Source: Heterohyrax brucei (Eukaryota > Chordata > Mammalia > Hyracoidea > Procaviidae). From it: a DNA stretch of 64,000 bases. Below, one piece after another: positions 1 to 12,704 of the stretch (the first letter of the stretch is position 1; each line of letters opens with the position of its first letter). The translations under genes were made by a program, and so were the position numbers. The notes below the pieces were generated by a model that was not told where the DNA came from, ran no database searches, and worked only from the letters and a program-made list of their open reading frames with translations. Where the stretch lies: positions 75,997,833-76,061,832 of the forward strand of contig CM053141.1 in assembly GCA_028571685.1 (NCBI GenBank), written 5' to 3'.

Positions 1-1555
1 AATGTTACTGATTTTTCTAACCAGAGGAGTCCCTTTAGTATTTCTTGTAATTTTAGTTCAGCTTTTGCAAATTTCCTAAACTTCTGTTTATCTGGAAAAA
101 TGTCATGATTTCACCATCACATTTGACAGTTTTGCTGGATATATAATTCTTGCCTGGCTTTTTTTTTTTTTCCTTCAAGGCTTTGTACATGTCATCCCAT
201 TGCTTTCTTGCCTTTGTGATTTCTGCTGTGTAGTCCAATCTTAAACCTTAGTCTTAGTGACTCTGCTTTGTAGATGACTTTTCACTTATCCCTAACAGCT
301 CTGAAAGTTCTCTCTTTATCTTTGGTTTTGGCAAGTTTGAGTATAGTATGTGTTGGTGACTTTCTTTTGAGATCTATCTTGTCTGGGGGCTCAGTGAGCA
401 TCTTGAATAGGTATCTTCTTTCATGCTATCAGGGGAGATTTCTGCCAACAAATCTTCAGTAACTCTGTATTTTCTGTTATCCCTCCCATTCTGGTACTTC
501 AGTCATTCATAAGTTATTTCTCTTGATAGAGTCCCACATAATTCTTAGGATTTCTTTTTTATTTTTTTTAAATTTATCTCACTTTTTTTCTCAAATAAGT
601 TGGTGCCAAGTGCTTCGTCTTTCAGCCTAAATTAATTCTGACTTCCATTGCCTCAGTTCTGCTCCTGCGGCATTTTATTAGCTTAATTCTTAAATTCTAT
701 TGTTAATCCTCTGGATTTCTGCATTCTGTCTCTCTGGATTCTTGCAGCCTGTTAAATGTGTCATGCTCTTCTCTAATACGGCTTCTTTCAGTTGTTTTTC
801 CTTTGTGTTCATTTGGTTGTTCACATTTTACCGAACATCCTTCCTGATCTCTTGAAGAGTTCTGTATGTTAATCTTTAGTATACTACCTCTGGAAGATTT
901 CTTGATTCTTTGTTTTGGGAGCCAGCTGAAGCCATTCATGGTTTGCCTCTTTATGTGATTTGATAGTAACTGTTGTCTCCAAGCCATCAGTAAGTTACTT
1001 TGTTTATTTATGTTTGCTTACTGTGTCTTAGTTTCTTGTTTTGTTGTGGTATGTCCAGATAGGCTAATCCTGTGAGCTAATTTGATTATTGGTAACTTTG
1101 AAGCTCTCTTTTCCAAGTAGTTAGATCTGTTAACTAGGTATGTGAGCCCAGCAGTCCATTTACTTTTCTTGCATGGATTCAGCTCAGGTGTCCAGTAGTC
1201 AGTCACCAAGTGTGTGGTGTATACTCTCACGTACAGTCCTAGACAGACAAAGGGCCCCTGCAGTGTGGAAAACACAACCTAAATGCCAGTGCTTGCCTCA
1301 CCCCGCATGCCAACTGACTCAGTCTAGCAAGTGCCAGTTCTTTCCAGATCAAGTCTGGCAGTTCCTTGTGGCTTCTGAACCATCTCTCCCTCCCTCTGCC
1401 TGTCAGTCTTGTTCCTCAACTTTGTCTTTGATGTTCAGGATTGCTAGATTGTCATATATAGTTCATTCACTTGCTTTTTTCAGGTCCTTGTTGTAAGAGG
1501 GACCACAGGAAGCACCTGACAACTCCATCATCTTGACCCTGCTTCCTCTAGTGAC
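1..1555 (-). mobile_element. L1 LINE, 5' part, antisense in FCHO2 intron (cut by the window edge)
   Basis: Read on the minus strand it gives the C-terminal domain of L1 ORF1p near 53-238 (KQWDDMYKALKEKKKKPGKN matches the family WGPIFNILKEKN-type motif), the ORF1 N-terminal part near 700-990, then a short 5' UTR ending near 1553 (ctccatcatcttgaccctg). It is antisense to FCHO2. ORF1 is broken by stops, so the copy is dead. Confidence 0.75.
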
Positions 1556-1642
1556 AAATTTAAAATTTATTTATTTACTGAATGCTGAATCTGTGTGAAG
1601 TTAGACTATACTAGACATTGAAGACATTTGTGTTTATTACAG

Positions 1643-1707
1643 GAATGCAGAACAAATGAAAGCTCTTTGGAAATTATCTGGTATTTCAGAAAAATCAGAA
1701 AATGGAG
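1643..1707 (+). CDS. FCHO2: FCHO2 coding exon, third from last
   Basis: The acceptor is tttattacag and the donor is GGAG|gtatgt at 1708. The first base completes a split codon. It is followed by 21 whole codons and one base left over, so it joins in frame to the exon at 5050. The intron to its left is not complete in the window and carries an antisense L1. Confidence 0.92.
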
Positions 1708-4700
1708 GTATGTATATGCTTTTTTCTAAGTAATATGGTATCACTGAAAATAGTGTTTTTAGACATGTTGAAAGTTTCCTTTTGGAGTTTCATGCTTTCT
1801 GTCCGTTCTGGAATTGGCCACTAGGTGGAAGTTAATACCTTAAATAAGAGTGAACCAGCTGCAATTAAGAACACGTTTTTCTCTCTAGATTGAATGTGAT
1901 TTCTCTGTTCACAAAAAAAAAAAAACTTTAGCTTCCGTGTAATTTTACAAATGTTGTGTAAATGAGTCTATGTTTACAAATTAACATTAAACGAAAACAC
2001 CCTAATAAAGTGCGTTAAATCAGCTTAGTTTGTTCTGTTAATGGTGTCCTCCTGGCCTCCCAGAAATCACGTAGAAGCTTCCAGGCCATAGAAAGCCCTC
2101 TTGCCTCCTCCATCTTCCTAAGAAAACCTTTCCTGGTTATTTTGTTGTTGTTGGTAGGTGCTGTCATTGGTTCCATCTCACAGTTATCCTGTGTACAACA
2201 GAATGAAACATTGCCCAGTTCTGTACCATCCTCACAGTCGTTGCTATGTTTGAGCCCATTGTTGTAGCCACTGTGTCAGATCCGTCTCACTGAGGGTCTT
2301 CCTGTTTTTTGATGACCTTCTACTTTACTAAGTGTAATGTCTTCCACCAGGGACTAGTCCTGCTGGTACTATGTCCAAAGTACATGAGACGAAGTCTTGC
2401 CATCATTGCTTCTACAGCATTCTCACTGTACTTCTTCCAGGACAGGTTTTGTTCATTTATCTAGCAGCTCATGGTTTATTCAGTTCAATATTCTTTGCCA
2501 CCACCTAATTTGAAGTCATTAATTTTTCTTCAGTTTTCTTTATTCATTGCCCAGCTTTCACTTGCATATAAGGCAGTTGAAAACATCATGGCTTAAGTCA
2601 AGCACACCTTAGACCTCAAACTGGTATCTTTCTTTTTTTTTAACACTTTAAAGGGGTCCCCCCCCCTTTTTTTTAACAGTGTTAAAAGGAACCATCAGCG
2701 GCTTTCGGTTCTGTGATGATTATTTAAAGAGAAACAAGTTAATTGCCATTTGCCATTAAGTCTGTCCCTCTTTGTGTTCAGAACAAAAATGAAAAGTCTC
2801 TCCTAGCTGCTGCCTACTAGTATTTCCCCTACTAACTCATCTTGTAATTATGTTACAGTTCCCAGCACAATGAAGCATTATACATTTTAGCTATTCTCAT
2901 TTTTTCTTAATCAAAGGAGAATTCTCCTACCTTCTTTAGAATGCCTAATTAACTATCCATAACTTTTCCTTGACTAGGCTTTTTGTTTTTCATGTTTTGC
3001 TCAGCTTTATCTTTTTGAACACTTTAAGTACAATGTAGTGAAAAGATAAAACAAGTCAGTAGTTAGTTTTGTAGGTATTTCTTTATAAGGGACCATCAAC
3101 ACGTGTGCTGTTGATTCATGTGCACTGCCATGCAGAATCAAGAGTTCTTTGCTAGAGAGCCATTCACTGAGTGAAACAACTGAGCTCACTTTCAGTTTTC
3201 CTGCTTCTGTGTAGCACTTAAAGATTGTCTCTTTTGAGGTGGCCAGGTACACTGAATTTTACCCTAGGTGTATGACTTTTTATGGGGCTGTACTAAAATT
3301 CCTAGTTTAAACTAGAAGTAAACCAGAAATCCAACTAGAATTGAGGTCTTATAACCAGTTAGCAAGGAAGAAGGGTGTAATTTTCTCTGATTTACTGAAA
3401 TTATACTATTGTAAATACTTAGCAAGAAAGGAATTGGATATAAGTTTTCTTAGCCAGATATTTTCTTCTGTTATTTAGGTTATCAGAAAGTCTATAAAAC
3501 GAAATGGAAAACCGTTATAAATGTGGTTCTGATTTTGTATTAGTCAAAGGTATAAAAAGAAATATTCAAATTAGAATAGTGTAAAATAGAATTGTTTCTG
3601 TTTTTGGCTCTGTGCCCAGAAGAGAGAGAAGAAATAATTCTAAAGTTGAAGGATTGCTAAAGTGGATGCTCTTGCCTGTGGTGGGACTTCCACAGATCTG
3701 AGTAGTGTATTGGGAGTTTAAGAGTTTAGGAGGGTTTGGACAACGATTAACAATTAGGCAGTGGTTCATCTCCCTTCCTGATCTACACCACCAGACGCGA
3801 TAGTGCAGGAAGGATCAGTGTTGTGACACTTTGCAGATTTCTCTCTGTAGTGTTAAACTCTGTTCGAGGAGACACAGAACATCACTTCAGTTAGTAGTTC
3901 CATCCACTTGCCCTAACCAAAAACCTGGGAACCCTCTGAGACGACTCCTTCTTTCTCACTTCTGGAGTCCAGTTCCTCAATACAGTGTCTTTCAAATGCA
4001 TTCACCTCTTTCCTTACCCTTAGGGCCAGTTTAAACCTCACCATTCTGTCACCTAGAGTTCTGTTTATTGACTTTAATTTGGTCCTACCCATCCTTTGTC
4101 TTGTTTCCTTCTCCCTATCTAAGGCACTAACAGAAATGTTTATGTCTTCCTTATCTTTGGTGACTCTCCAGTCATTGCATCATAAATTTCTTGCCATGAC
4201 ATACATGTAAGGGTATCCAGAGCCTAGTTCTTGCTTCATCTCTGGTCTCATCTTCTGTCAGTCTCTTCCCACTTTACCCTGTTTTCCAGTTTTTCTGGTG
4301 TAACTGCAGTTTCCTAAATTCACTGTACTCTCTTGAGTGTCCCATCTCTCTACCCATAGTTACCTCTGTCTCTAATAGATCATCATCACCACCATCTATA
4401 AATTCAGGCAGAGCTAGGTGCTTGTGTGCCCTTAGTTCTTGAGAGTTCCTTTACAGCATTTATCCCATTCATTATATTTCTTAGTTTACTGGTATCTGTT
4501 ATACCATTAGACTAAGTATGTTGAGTAAGTGTTTAGCATGTTAGACTGAAGTATCTGTTTAGCATGTTAGACTAGTAAATCTTTTAAAAGAAAAGTCAAT
4601 AGAAAATACTCATTTTAATACAACTCTCCCCAACCTTAGCTGCTTTTCCTTCTTTACCTCTTCCATTGCCATGATATAGGTACCTTGCAGTCATTTTGTT

Positions 4701-5556
4701 CTTTCTTTATCTCACTCATCCTTTCAAAAGCTTCCTTCTAAGCTGTCCTCAATGACTGACTGAGCCAAAAAGAGAACTTGTGGCTTACTTTAAGAGGCTT
4801 ATAGCATAAGTGTCTCAGTATGAAACGTCTTTGAAGTTAAAGAGAAGTATGAATTAAGATTGTTTACTTAATGAAAGTTAGTTCATATTCACTGTATAAA
4901 GTCTGATTTGGAAACAGGACAGTGGTACATTTATTGTCTATGACTTTTGGATTTGGTGAATCTGATGTTTACCTTACATGATCATTTAATTTTATTTGCT
5001 GTGGAAGGTATTTTAACCTCATGTAAGTTTTTTATTCTTTTCCTTACAGGTTCAGGGTCCCTCAGAGCAAAGTTTGATCTTTCTGAAGGACCCAGTAAGC
5101 CCACAACACTTGCAGTGCAATTTCTCAGTGAGGGAAGTACCCTCTCAGGAGCAGATATTGAGCTTGTAGGCACTGGCTATAGGCTTTCCTTACTGAAAAA
5201 ACGATTTGCCACTGGTAAGTTGGGAGAGTTCCAGGTTTTTTGTATCTCTGGGGAACAGTTGTTTCTAAGAGTTACTAAACAAATGTCAAGCAGTTTATAA
5301 TCTAAAGACATAGACATTTTTTCTTTGACCCCTGGTACAGCGTGCCAGGTGGAAACACACCTGGGAGATAGAAGATCCATGGTCAGGATGACTGAACACC
5401 TGTGTTCTGATTTTTAATGTATTGTAAACAGCAGGTGGGAACTGAGGTTCTGTATCTGTAATTGTGATGAAAAATGTCCTCCATGGGGTTTATCTGTAGT
5501 TGTAACTACAAGGGTCTGCTTGGTGTTTTTCAGGGCGGTATCTGGCCGATTGTTGA
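1643..5556 (+). CDS. FCHO2: FCHO2, 3' end of the coding region (last three exons, spliced)
   Basis: Three exons joined by consensus GT-AG introns in matching phase encode about 83 C-terminal residues. The reading runs [21 protein letters not shown], then [16 protein letters not shown] and onward, ending KKRFATGRYLADC and a stop at 5554-5556. This matches the end of the mu-homology domain of FCHO2, an F-BAR protein that bends membrane and recruits EPS15/intersectin and AP-2 at the start of clathrin-mediated endocytosis at the plasma membrane. Only the very end of that cargo/adaptor-binding domain is in the window; the F-BAR domain lies to the left. FCHO1 is the close paralogue. FCHO2 is preferred because TMEM171 follows on the same strand, as on human chromosome 5q13.2. 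No stop or frameshift is seen in the exons. All three introns seen are phase 1. Confidence 0.93.
1708..5049 (+). other. FCHO2: FCHO2 intron; contents
   Basis: Complete intron. It holds an antisense RTE 3' fragment at about 2142-2670. The rest (2680-5049) looks single-copy and AT-rich, with no gene, RNA or recognisable repeat that I can name. Confidence 0.7.
2142..2670 (-). mobile_element. RTE/BovB LINE 3' fragment
   Basis: It starts ttgttgttgttggtaggtg, the reverse complement of the RTE tail, and continues with the antisense C-terminal coding part (ccattgttgtagccactgtg, ctccaggg-like and tttcacttgcatataaggca). It matches the 3' part of the + strand copy at 17672-20904. It is inactive and lies inside the FCHO2 intron. 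Confidence 0.8.
5050..5214 (+). CDS. FCHO2: FCHO2 coding exon, second from last
   Basis: The acceptor is ttccttacag and the donor is ACTG|gtaagt at 5215. It encodes 54 full codons plus split glycine codons at both ends. The segment includes [20 protein letters not shown] and [16 protein letters not shown], the last beta-strand part of the mu-homology domain. A simple open frame would read through the donor until position 5300, but that extension is intronic. Confidence 0.93.
5534..5556 (+). CDS. FCHO2: FCHO2 last coding segment (RYLADC-stop)
   Basis: The acceptor is gtgtttttcag. The first two bases complete a glycine codon; CGG TAT CTG GCC GAT TGT TGA then encode RYLADC and the stop. Only six full codons of this terminal exon are coding and the rest is 3' UTR. 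It is too short to be found as an open frame and is assigned by splice phase and by the expected C-terminus. Confidence 0.9.
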
Positions 5557-6101
5557 TGGACCTGGGAAAGTGGTTGGCTCAAGGAAGTAATACAGACCCA
5601 CCACTCTGCATTATCTATTCTTTCCAAACACTATTCCAACTTATGTCTTCTAGACACTTGAGAGCTAATTACAAACATAAATTGCACTTTTAAAGTGAGT
5701 CATTTGAAGAAATAGTACTGAGACAATTTTCAGTGCTATAAATGATTAACAGCATATTCAGGAAACACATTTATTTAGAATTTCAGTAAAAAGTTTTAAC
5801 AGTGAAATTTAAAATTATCTTCACTGTCTACATTGAAAAAAGGTTATGATGAAAACATCAGGTCAAAGCTTTCAGGAGAGTAAGCACAAAATAATTTAGC
5901 TTTCCATAAATTTTTAGAGTAGAGGTAGTTTGGAGATTTCATAAGTTTAATATTATATGGATACAGACAGACATGAATTCTAAGTTTTGGACAAAGTTAT
6001 CAGAATACTCAATCAGATTGAGTTATGTGCCATAAAATAATCAGACTAGAATCCTAGTTGTATGCAAAAAATTTATGATTTGATTTTCATATAAACATAT
6101 T

Positions 6102-6107
6102 AATAAA
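6102..6107 (+). terminator. FCHO2: Possible proximal FCHO2 poly(A) signal
   Basis: AATAAA about 550 bases after the FCHO2 stop, followed by GT-rich sequence (gtgtaaatgttgtttta). It could yield a short 3' UTR isoform. Sequence alone cannot show use. Confidence 0.35.
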
Positions 6108-7946
6108 GTGTAAATGTTGTTTTATATATTTTTTAATCCTCAAGTGCAATGTGTTTTAAAATAAGCTTGCAAAAGACAGCAGATATTTACTTCTGCAGTT
6201 AGTTAACTTTATAGAATTTGTGATTGTTTTGATGAATTAATGCTGTAGATTTAATTTATTTTTATATGGATTGCATTATGGGTGCCTTTTAAAACAATAA
6301 CAAAATCCAGAAATGTGCCTGTCTAGTTTGTGTTCATTAATACGTCTCACCTGTTTTTTCTTAGTGTGAGTTTTCTATTCAGAATCTTACAGTGGTTGAG
6401 CAACTTAAAGAATCTTTGATTGCAGCTGGAAAGGGAATTCAGAGTAACTAAAAGATAATTTATACTTAAGATTTCTGGCTTATTTTCCTTGGTGAAACAC
6501 TGTAGCCATTAGAAAGAAAATTTTACCTAATGGCGTATGTTTATATGGAAAAAAATTAATATCAGATATTTGACATAAACTGCATCAGAGTATGTGAATT
6601 TTTAAACATAAACTCTGAGACACTAAAATGATAAATTGGAAGTTAGGTATTTTTACTGTCAGTAACATTTCCACAGTTACTCCATTTATCATTGAAAATA
6701 CATTCATTCACTGATTGTATTGTAAACATGAATTCTGTTGTACTTGCTGAAGAATAGCATTTTAGATAAGATTGATTTAGGCAACAAATAGAGAAATGCT
6801 ACCATTTGTTTTTTCAACAGCTGGAAAAGTTAGCAACTTATGTATTATTTAATCGCCACTTGTTAAAAATAGAGAACTTTACTTGAAGTGATGTTTTGGA
6901 GTACACAGTTCTTAAACTACTAATGTTAAATAGTAAAAAAACAAACAAACAAACAAAAACTAATTTAATAACAAGTCCTGATTAATTGTAGCCCTGAAAT
7001 CTTTTGGACAAATTTTCATTTACAAATGGGAATTTTATTTATGGTAATAATGCCAGTGTCTTTCATTTTACATAATAGAAGTGATAAATTGTGTTATATA
7101 TGATAATTTATATAAAACCACTAATTGTTCCATTAAGCTTACAGAAAACCCCTTTTACTCTACATTTATATAAAATCTTGCTATACTAAATTACAGCAGA
7201 AAATCTACTCTTTAGCAGTATAATATGGTGTGTGCTTTTTTAAAAAATATATTCAGTGTTATCCCAGTTCTAAATTTAGATTTGACTGAAACAACACATA
7301 AGACCATTTGTTAGCGTGTTAATTTTTACAAAGTAGTGTGCAAAACTAGAATTTCTAACTCTTGCATTATGCTTTTTTTAATGCCAATTATTGTCCTTTA
7401 CTAGAATCATAATTGTAATCTGCTTTGCAGTCAGACTGCTTTTATCAGGCAGTTAATATTTTACTATTGAAATCCAGACATTATTATACTCACCATGTTT
7501 ATTTTCAATCAAGTATTACCTACAAATGTATAAATTAATGAAATGGTTAAACTTCTGCACTTTCTTAATTTTCCACAATCGTCATACCAATTTTGATACA
7601 TAAATTTCTGTTGGGTGCAAGTAACAATTTTGAAGCCATATAAGTTTATATTGATTTTTTTTTTCATTTAAAAAAAGATCCACTAATGGTATAAAACAGA
7701 CAGTAGATTTTCAGTGGGAAGTGTATTCAGCAAGCTGGTTCTTGCTTATGTATAGTGATAAACTTTGTAGCTTCTCTTTAACCAAGACTTTGTAAACACA
7801 GAACTCTAACAAATGTGAGTTTTTAAGGGTTGTTATTTACTACTTTGGGTTGTAATTAGAACAATGCAAATCTATCTTACAAAATTTTGTAAATATTTTT
7901 GATTTTTTTTCATAAAATGTAAATTTTACATAAAAGTTGTACCCTT

Positions 7947-7952
7947 AATAAA
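7947..7952 (+). terminator. FCHO2: FCHO2 distal poly(A) signal AATAAA
   Basis: AATAAA lies 2.4 kb after the stop and is followed by a T/GT-rich stretch (ggttctgtgtcttttt, near 7977) suited to a downstream element. Repeats resume further right, near 9.8 kb. Confidence 0.75.
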
Positions 7953-7979
7953 CATGTAATATATAATTTATCAATTGGT

Positions 7980-9815
7980 TCTGTGTCTTTTTATACCTAG
8001 TGAAAGTAATGGCCATGCCATATACGTTAGGACAGTGCAAGCCAGATGAGATGAGTTACTGGTTTTAACTTTGTACCACTATTGGACAGTCATACACATT
8101 GAACTATGTAGTTTCATTTTAATTGATTGTATAGAAAAATTTTAATTGTAAAATATGTCAAAAATATAGAAATTCTTTAAAAAAAATACTTCCGTATGTA
8201 TGTTTTGATGTATATTTAAATTGTTGTTAAGCTTTAGTGAAGACCGTTCTCCTAGTCAGTAGCTCAGGAACACTGTATTATACAAATTTAAGATCATATG
8301 TTTCTAAAGAAATAATTAAGAACAAGATTCCCTGCAAAACAATGGATTTAGAAAGGAACAAAAAAAGGAAAGATGAATTCATCTCAGGTATAGCAAGTTT
8401 TACAAAATCTGTGTTATAAAAGAGAGGACTTTGGTGAATCTAGGTCAGAGCTAGGGAACCTGTGGAAAGAGTAGGTAGTCTCTTATGGTTTATAACATAT
8501 GCTTATAATTTCTTCTTCTTCTTCCCCTTCCCCTCCTTCTCTTTCCCGTCCTTCCTCCTCTCCTCCTATTCCCTGCTCTTCGTCCTCCGCTTCTCCCTTT
8601 CACTAGGGTAACTCCTGCTAGCTGCTGTAATAAACACTTCTAAGATCTAGGGGCTTAATACTGTGTTGTTCATACCACAGTCCTACGCAAGTTTGAGGAG
8701 AAGCCTTGCTCCTGTCAGTGCATAAGTGTAGCTGCTTGCTTAACTTCCTTATGATCCCAGCTGGTGGCACCCACAGTATTTAATGGCTCTAGTGTCTTTG
8801 ACCCCAGGTATTTCTCTGATCAGAGCCAAGCCAAGTGAAGAGATGGTGTTTTTATTAGGAAAGATCCCCTCAAATTGCCAGCTCATTAGGACACGATTTA
8901 GTGAGCAACTCAAAACATGCAAGTATTATACATCAACCCAGTAACAATCAGTTTTTCAGAAAATAGGGGGCTTTGAAGAGGGCAATACAGACTATATTCA
9001 TATGTATCATTTTTTTTCCCCCTTCCTGGAAGAAAACAAGTCACTGTTTGAAAAATGTAAACTGTGAAGCATTGCTAATAATGACTGAAAAATGGGAGTT
9101 TGATTTGTAGGCAGACTGTGAAAGAGAGAACATACCCATGTACTTCCTGCAATCTCTGGGGGTGGGGGAGCAATGTTAAATGAGAGTTTTAAAATAAAAA
9201 TATTTTAAAGTTCAGTAATTAACCAAAAGTAATGCTGTAGCATGTCAGACATTCCAAAGCATGCATATTTTATAGGGCTTCAGTAAGCTTTCCAGATAAC
9301 TATCTACCTGGCTATAAAAGTCCTGGAAATGTCTTTTTTTTTATTTTTCCCGACTGCATAGCCTGCGTGTCATCTAGAATTGCTTAGAGCAGTCAAGGAA
9401 AAATGTCTAGATACCATTAATGTTTCTAAGGTCAGCTTCCCAAAAGAAATCTTGGTGAGTATCTGTTTTTCCCAGTGAGGTATTAAATTACCAGTAGCCA
9501 ATGGGACTGACTCCACAGATTAGCTTCTACTTCTTAAGCACTAGGTTATTATGGGTGGTAGGTACCACAGCAGTGAGCCGTGGAGTTATTTAATTGAAAA
9601 TTGTATCACACTGTTTATACTTTGCTTTTACAGCTAGATAGGTTTTTCGTAATCTTCTGTTAATTTGCAACTTTAACCAGAACTTAACTCCTTTCAGTTG
9701 CAACAAATACCACTTCCTTGTCCAAGAGCCCAGGTGACAAACATTCTCTGCTCTAGAAATGTGACTAGTTAATCATCTGAGGGCCCAATCTCTTGATGGG
9801 GTTAGTTGAAGCACA
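7980..9815. other. Intergenic stretch after FCHO2, mostly unassigned
   Basis: AT-rich sequence with a pyrimidine tract at 8509-8603. The part from about 8620 (tgctgctgtaataaaca-like) may be a very old LTR remnant, but I cannot place it. A 60-codon frame at 8237 has no recognisable domain and is not called. Confidence 0.5.
8509..8603 (+). repeat. Pyrimidine (C/T) low-complexity tract
   Basis: About 95 bases of almost unbroken C and T (cttcttcttccccttcccc and similar). Simple repeat. Confidence 0.9.
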
Positions 9816-9817
9816 TT

Positions 9818-10345
9818 TGTTGTTGCTGTGGAGCCAGCTTTCCTCCTGACTCACTCATGGTAGCCTGGTATACAGCAGACCAGAACTATATGGTCCTGTG
9901 CCATCTTCATGATCTTTGTCTGGCTCCCTTGTTGGGGCTGTTGTGTCAGTTCATCTCCTTGAGAGTTTCCCTTATTCTCACTGACCCTGTATTTTACCAA
10001 ATGAGATGTCTTTTTCTAGCAATTGGGCTTTCCTAATGATGTGTCCAAAGTAAGCAAGCCCAAGTCTTGCCATCCTTGTTCTTCAAGAACATTCTGGACA
10101 TATTTTTTTCTAAGACTGATATGTTTTTCTGGCAATCCACAGTATATTCAGCATTTTTCACTGCTGTAACTTGAATGTATCATTAATTCTTTTTCATTGT
10201 GTTATGTTCATTGTCCAGCTTTCAGATGTGATTGAGAAGACCATCTTTTGGGATAGGTGCACCTTAGTCATCAGTGACATTTTTGCTTTTTAAAACTTTA
10301 AGGAAGTCTTTTGTAGCAGATTTGCACAGTGCAATAACCCAGCAT
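9818..10345 (-). mobile_element. RTE/BovB LINE 3' fragment
   Basis: Antisense 3' end starting ttgttgttgctg and running through ctgttgtgtcagttcatctc and tgatgtgtccaaagtaagcaa to the degenerate aagtcttttgtagcagat near 10313. It is aligned by eye to the other RTE pieces here and diverged enough to be dead. Confidence 0.78.
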
Positions 10346-11000
10346 TACTGGATACAGTTAAAGGACATCTGCTTTTAAATATGAAATGACTTCTTAGCAA
10401 AGTGGTTATTCAGTGAAGAAAATGGCAGTTCTCACCCTAGTCATCCTAGGCATGATTGGTAACATTTAGGAAACATCTCTGAGGGGCAGCCTCTTGGGTT
10501 ACTCACAATTTGAGCATGTGAACTTTTTCACTTGTCTTCTGTGTTTAATGATATCAAATTAAACTGAATGTAAAATTAGTTCTAAAGTGCTGACTTGTAC
10601 AGACAGGACTTTCGTCAGTCTCCTAGGGAAGTGAGAGCAGAGCATCTCCCGGGAAATAACTAGGAAGTAGCCTCGCAGGTGGCAGAGGCAGAACTAATGC
10701 TGGGGTGTGCAGGCTGAGCGGTCCCCGTCTGTGGGGCCATTGCCAGCAAACTGAGGGCAGCTGTGGCAGATTTCTTTTCACTATCCACTCTGTGTCAAAG
10801 TGAGTCATTTGATGTGTCTCCTGTCACCTAGGACTAGTCCTGTCTTTTAAGTGGGTGGGTTAACTTTTCCTCTTCTTTAGAAGCAGTCGCTTTTTTTTAC
10901 TAAGTGGGTTCGAAATAGAAGTCACTGGAAATGTTGCAAAAATCAGAGAAGGTTCAGTAATACTTTAAAAGGAGACAGATTATAGGAAGCTTTAAAGAGG
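10346..11000. other. Unassigned intergenic sequence
   Basis: No repeat or gene recognised. The 61-codon minus frame at 10623 has no family resemblance. Confidence 0.5.
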
Positions 11001-12674
11001 AATTTTTTTCTTTTGTTGTACTTTTTAGATAAAAGTCTAGAGAGTGAATTAGTTTCCTGTTAAACAATCAATACACCTATTGTTTGTAACACTGGTCGTC
11101 AAGGCCATGGTAAGACAGCGCTCTCCCACTCTCGACACTGGTTTCCTTCCTGAGACGCCTCCTGCCACCTTCTCATTCCTACCCCTGAGCTGATGTTTTT
11201 GTTTTATGGCCCTGTCTAATCTTTGTGTGAAGGGTGAACTTCAGAAGTGACTTTAGGACTGAGTTACAAGGCATACTCTTGGGGTTTCTTCAGTCTCTGT
11301 CAGACCGGTAAATCTGGTTTTGTTTTGTTTTTTTTAAATTGTGCTTTAGATGAAGGTTTACAGAACAAACTAGTTCTCTCATTAAATGATTAGTACACAT
11401 ACTGTCTTATAACATTGGTTAACAACCCCACAAAAGGTTAACACTCCCGCGTTTGAACCATGAGTTCCTTATTACCGGCTTTCCCATCCCACCCGGCCTT
11501 CTGGTTTTTGCCCTTGTGATGGTGTGGCACTTCAGTCTCCTTTTGTTTGATAGGTCTGTTATGTCTTTGACGGAAGGGTGAAACTCAATGGCAACTTCAT
11601 TGTGAGCTGAAAGGGTGTGTGGAAGCCATGTTCTCAGGGTTTCTACAGGCTCTGTCAGATCAGCAGGTATGGCCTTTCTGACTGAGTTAGAGTATTATTC
11701 TACGTTATTCTGCATCTCTGTCCAGGATCTTCTGTTGTGAACTCTGTCAAAGCACTGGGCGGTGGCACTGTCTAGTTGTAGTCAATCCAGTGTGGTAGAG
11801 GCTGTTATAGATGTGATCATTAGTCTGTTGAACTCATCCTTCCCTTGTTTCTTTAGTGGTTTTTTTTTTTCCTTGCTCCTGAGGGAGTGAGACCATTGGA
11901 GTATCCTAGATGTCTGCTCATAGGCTTTTAAGAGCCCAGCCACTGCTTTAAAAAGTAGAATGTAGAACATGTTCTTTATTAACTGTGTTATGTCAATTCA
12001 GCTGGATGTTCTCTGGGACCATGGTCCTCACAGCCCTCAGCCCAGCAATTCAGTCCCTTGAGGAATTTGTGTGTTTATGGAGCTTCTCTGACTTTGCCTT
12101 GCACAAGTTGTGCTGGCTTACCCAGTAGTGCATACTGTCTTACCCATCTTCAAAGTTAACCATTATCTATTTAGTCTTTAGGGTTTTTCCATCCTCCCCA
12201 CCCATCCCTTCCCTGGTAACCATCGAAGATTATTTCTTATGTTTGAGTTTTTTTTTTTTCCCTGTGAGTTTTTGCAGTGGTGGCCTCCTGCAATGTTTGT
12301 CCTTTTATGATTGTTTCACTCAGCATAATGCCCTCCAGTTTCCTCCATGTTATGAAATGACATCCTCTTTTGCCAAAAAGAAGACTGTCTTTTCTCCATT
12401 TGATGGACTTTGGTCTCTTGTTGAAGATCATGTGACCATGGGTGGTTTGATTTACATCTGGGTTCTCAATTCTGTTATATTGCTCAATGTATCTGTCCTT
12501 GTACTACTACCAGGCGTCTTTGTTTCTAAGGTGTGTCTCTTGTAAACAGCACATTAGTGGAATGTTTTTCATCCATTCAGTCACTCTCCATCTCTTTATA
12601 GGTGCATTTAGGACATTTACACTCAGTGTAGTTATCGATAGGTGTAAGTTTACTGCTGTCATTTTGTAGTGTTT

Positions 12675-12704
12675 TGTGTGTGTGTATCTGTGTGTGTGTG
12701 TGTA
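12675..12704 (+). repeat. (TG)n microsatellite
   Basis: Interrupted TG dinucleotide run inside the nested L1. A second short TG run lies at about 14029-14046. Confidence 0.9.

Larger units (their letters stand above)
5557..7975 (+). other. FCHO2: FCHO2 3' untranslated region
   Basis: About 2.4 kb between the FCHO2 stop and the distal poly(A) signal is AT-rich and contains no recognisable SINE, LINE or LTR, unlike nearly every other stretch of this size here. A short (caaa)n run lies near 6940-6960. An early AATAAA at 6102-6107 could give a shorter transcript. Its extent is inferred from the poly(A) signals, not from transcript data. Confidence 0.8.

Noticed and set aside
4982-5380. Minus-strand frames opposite the FCHO2 exon
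   Set aside because: Shadows of the real exon on the other strand, without splice structure.
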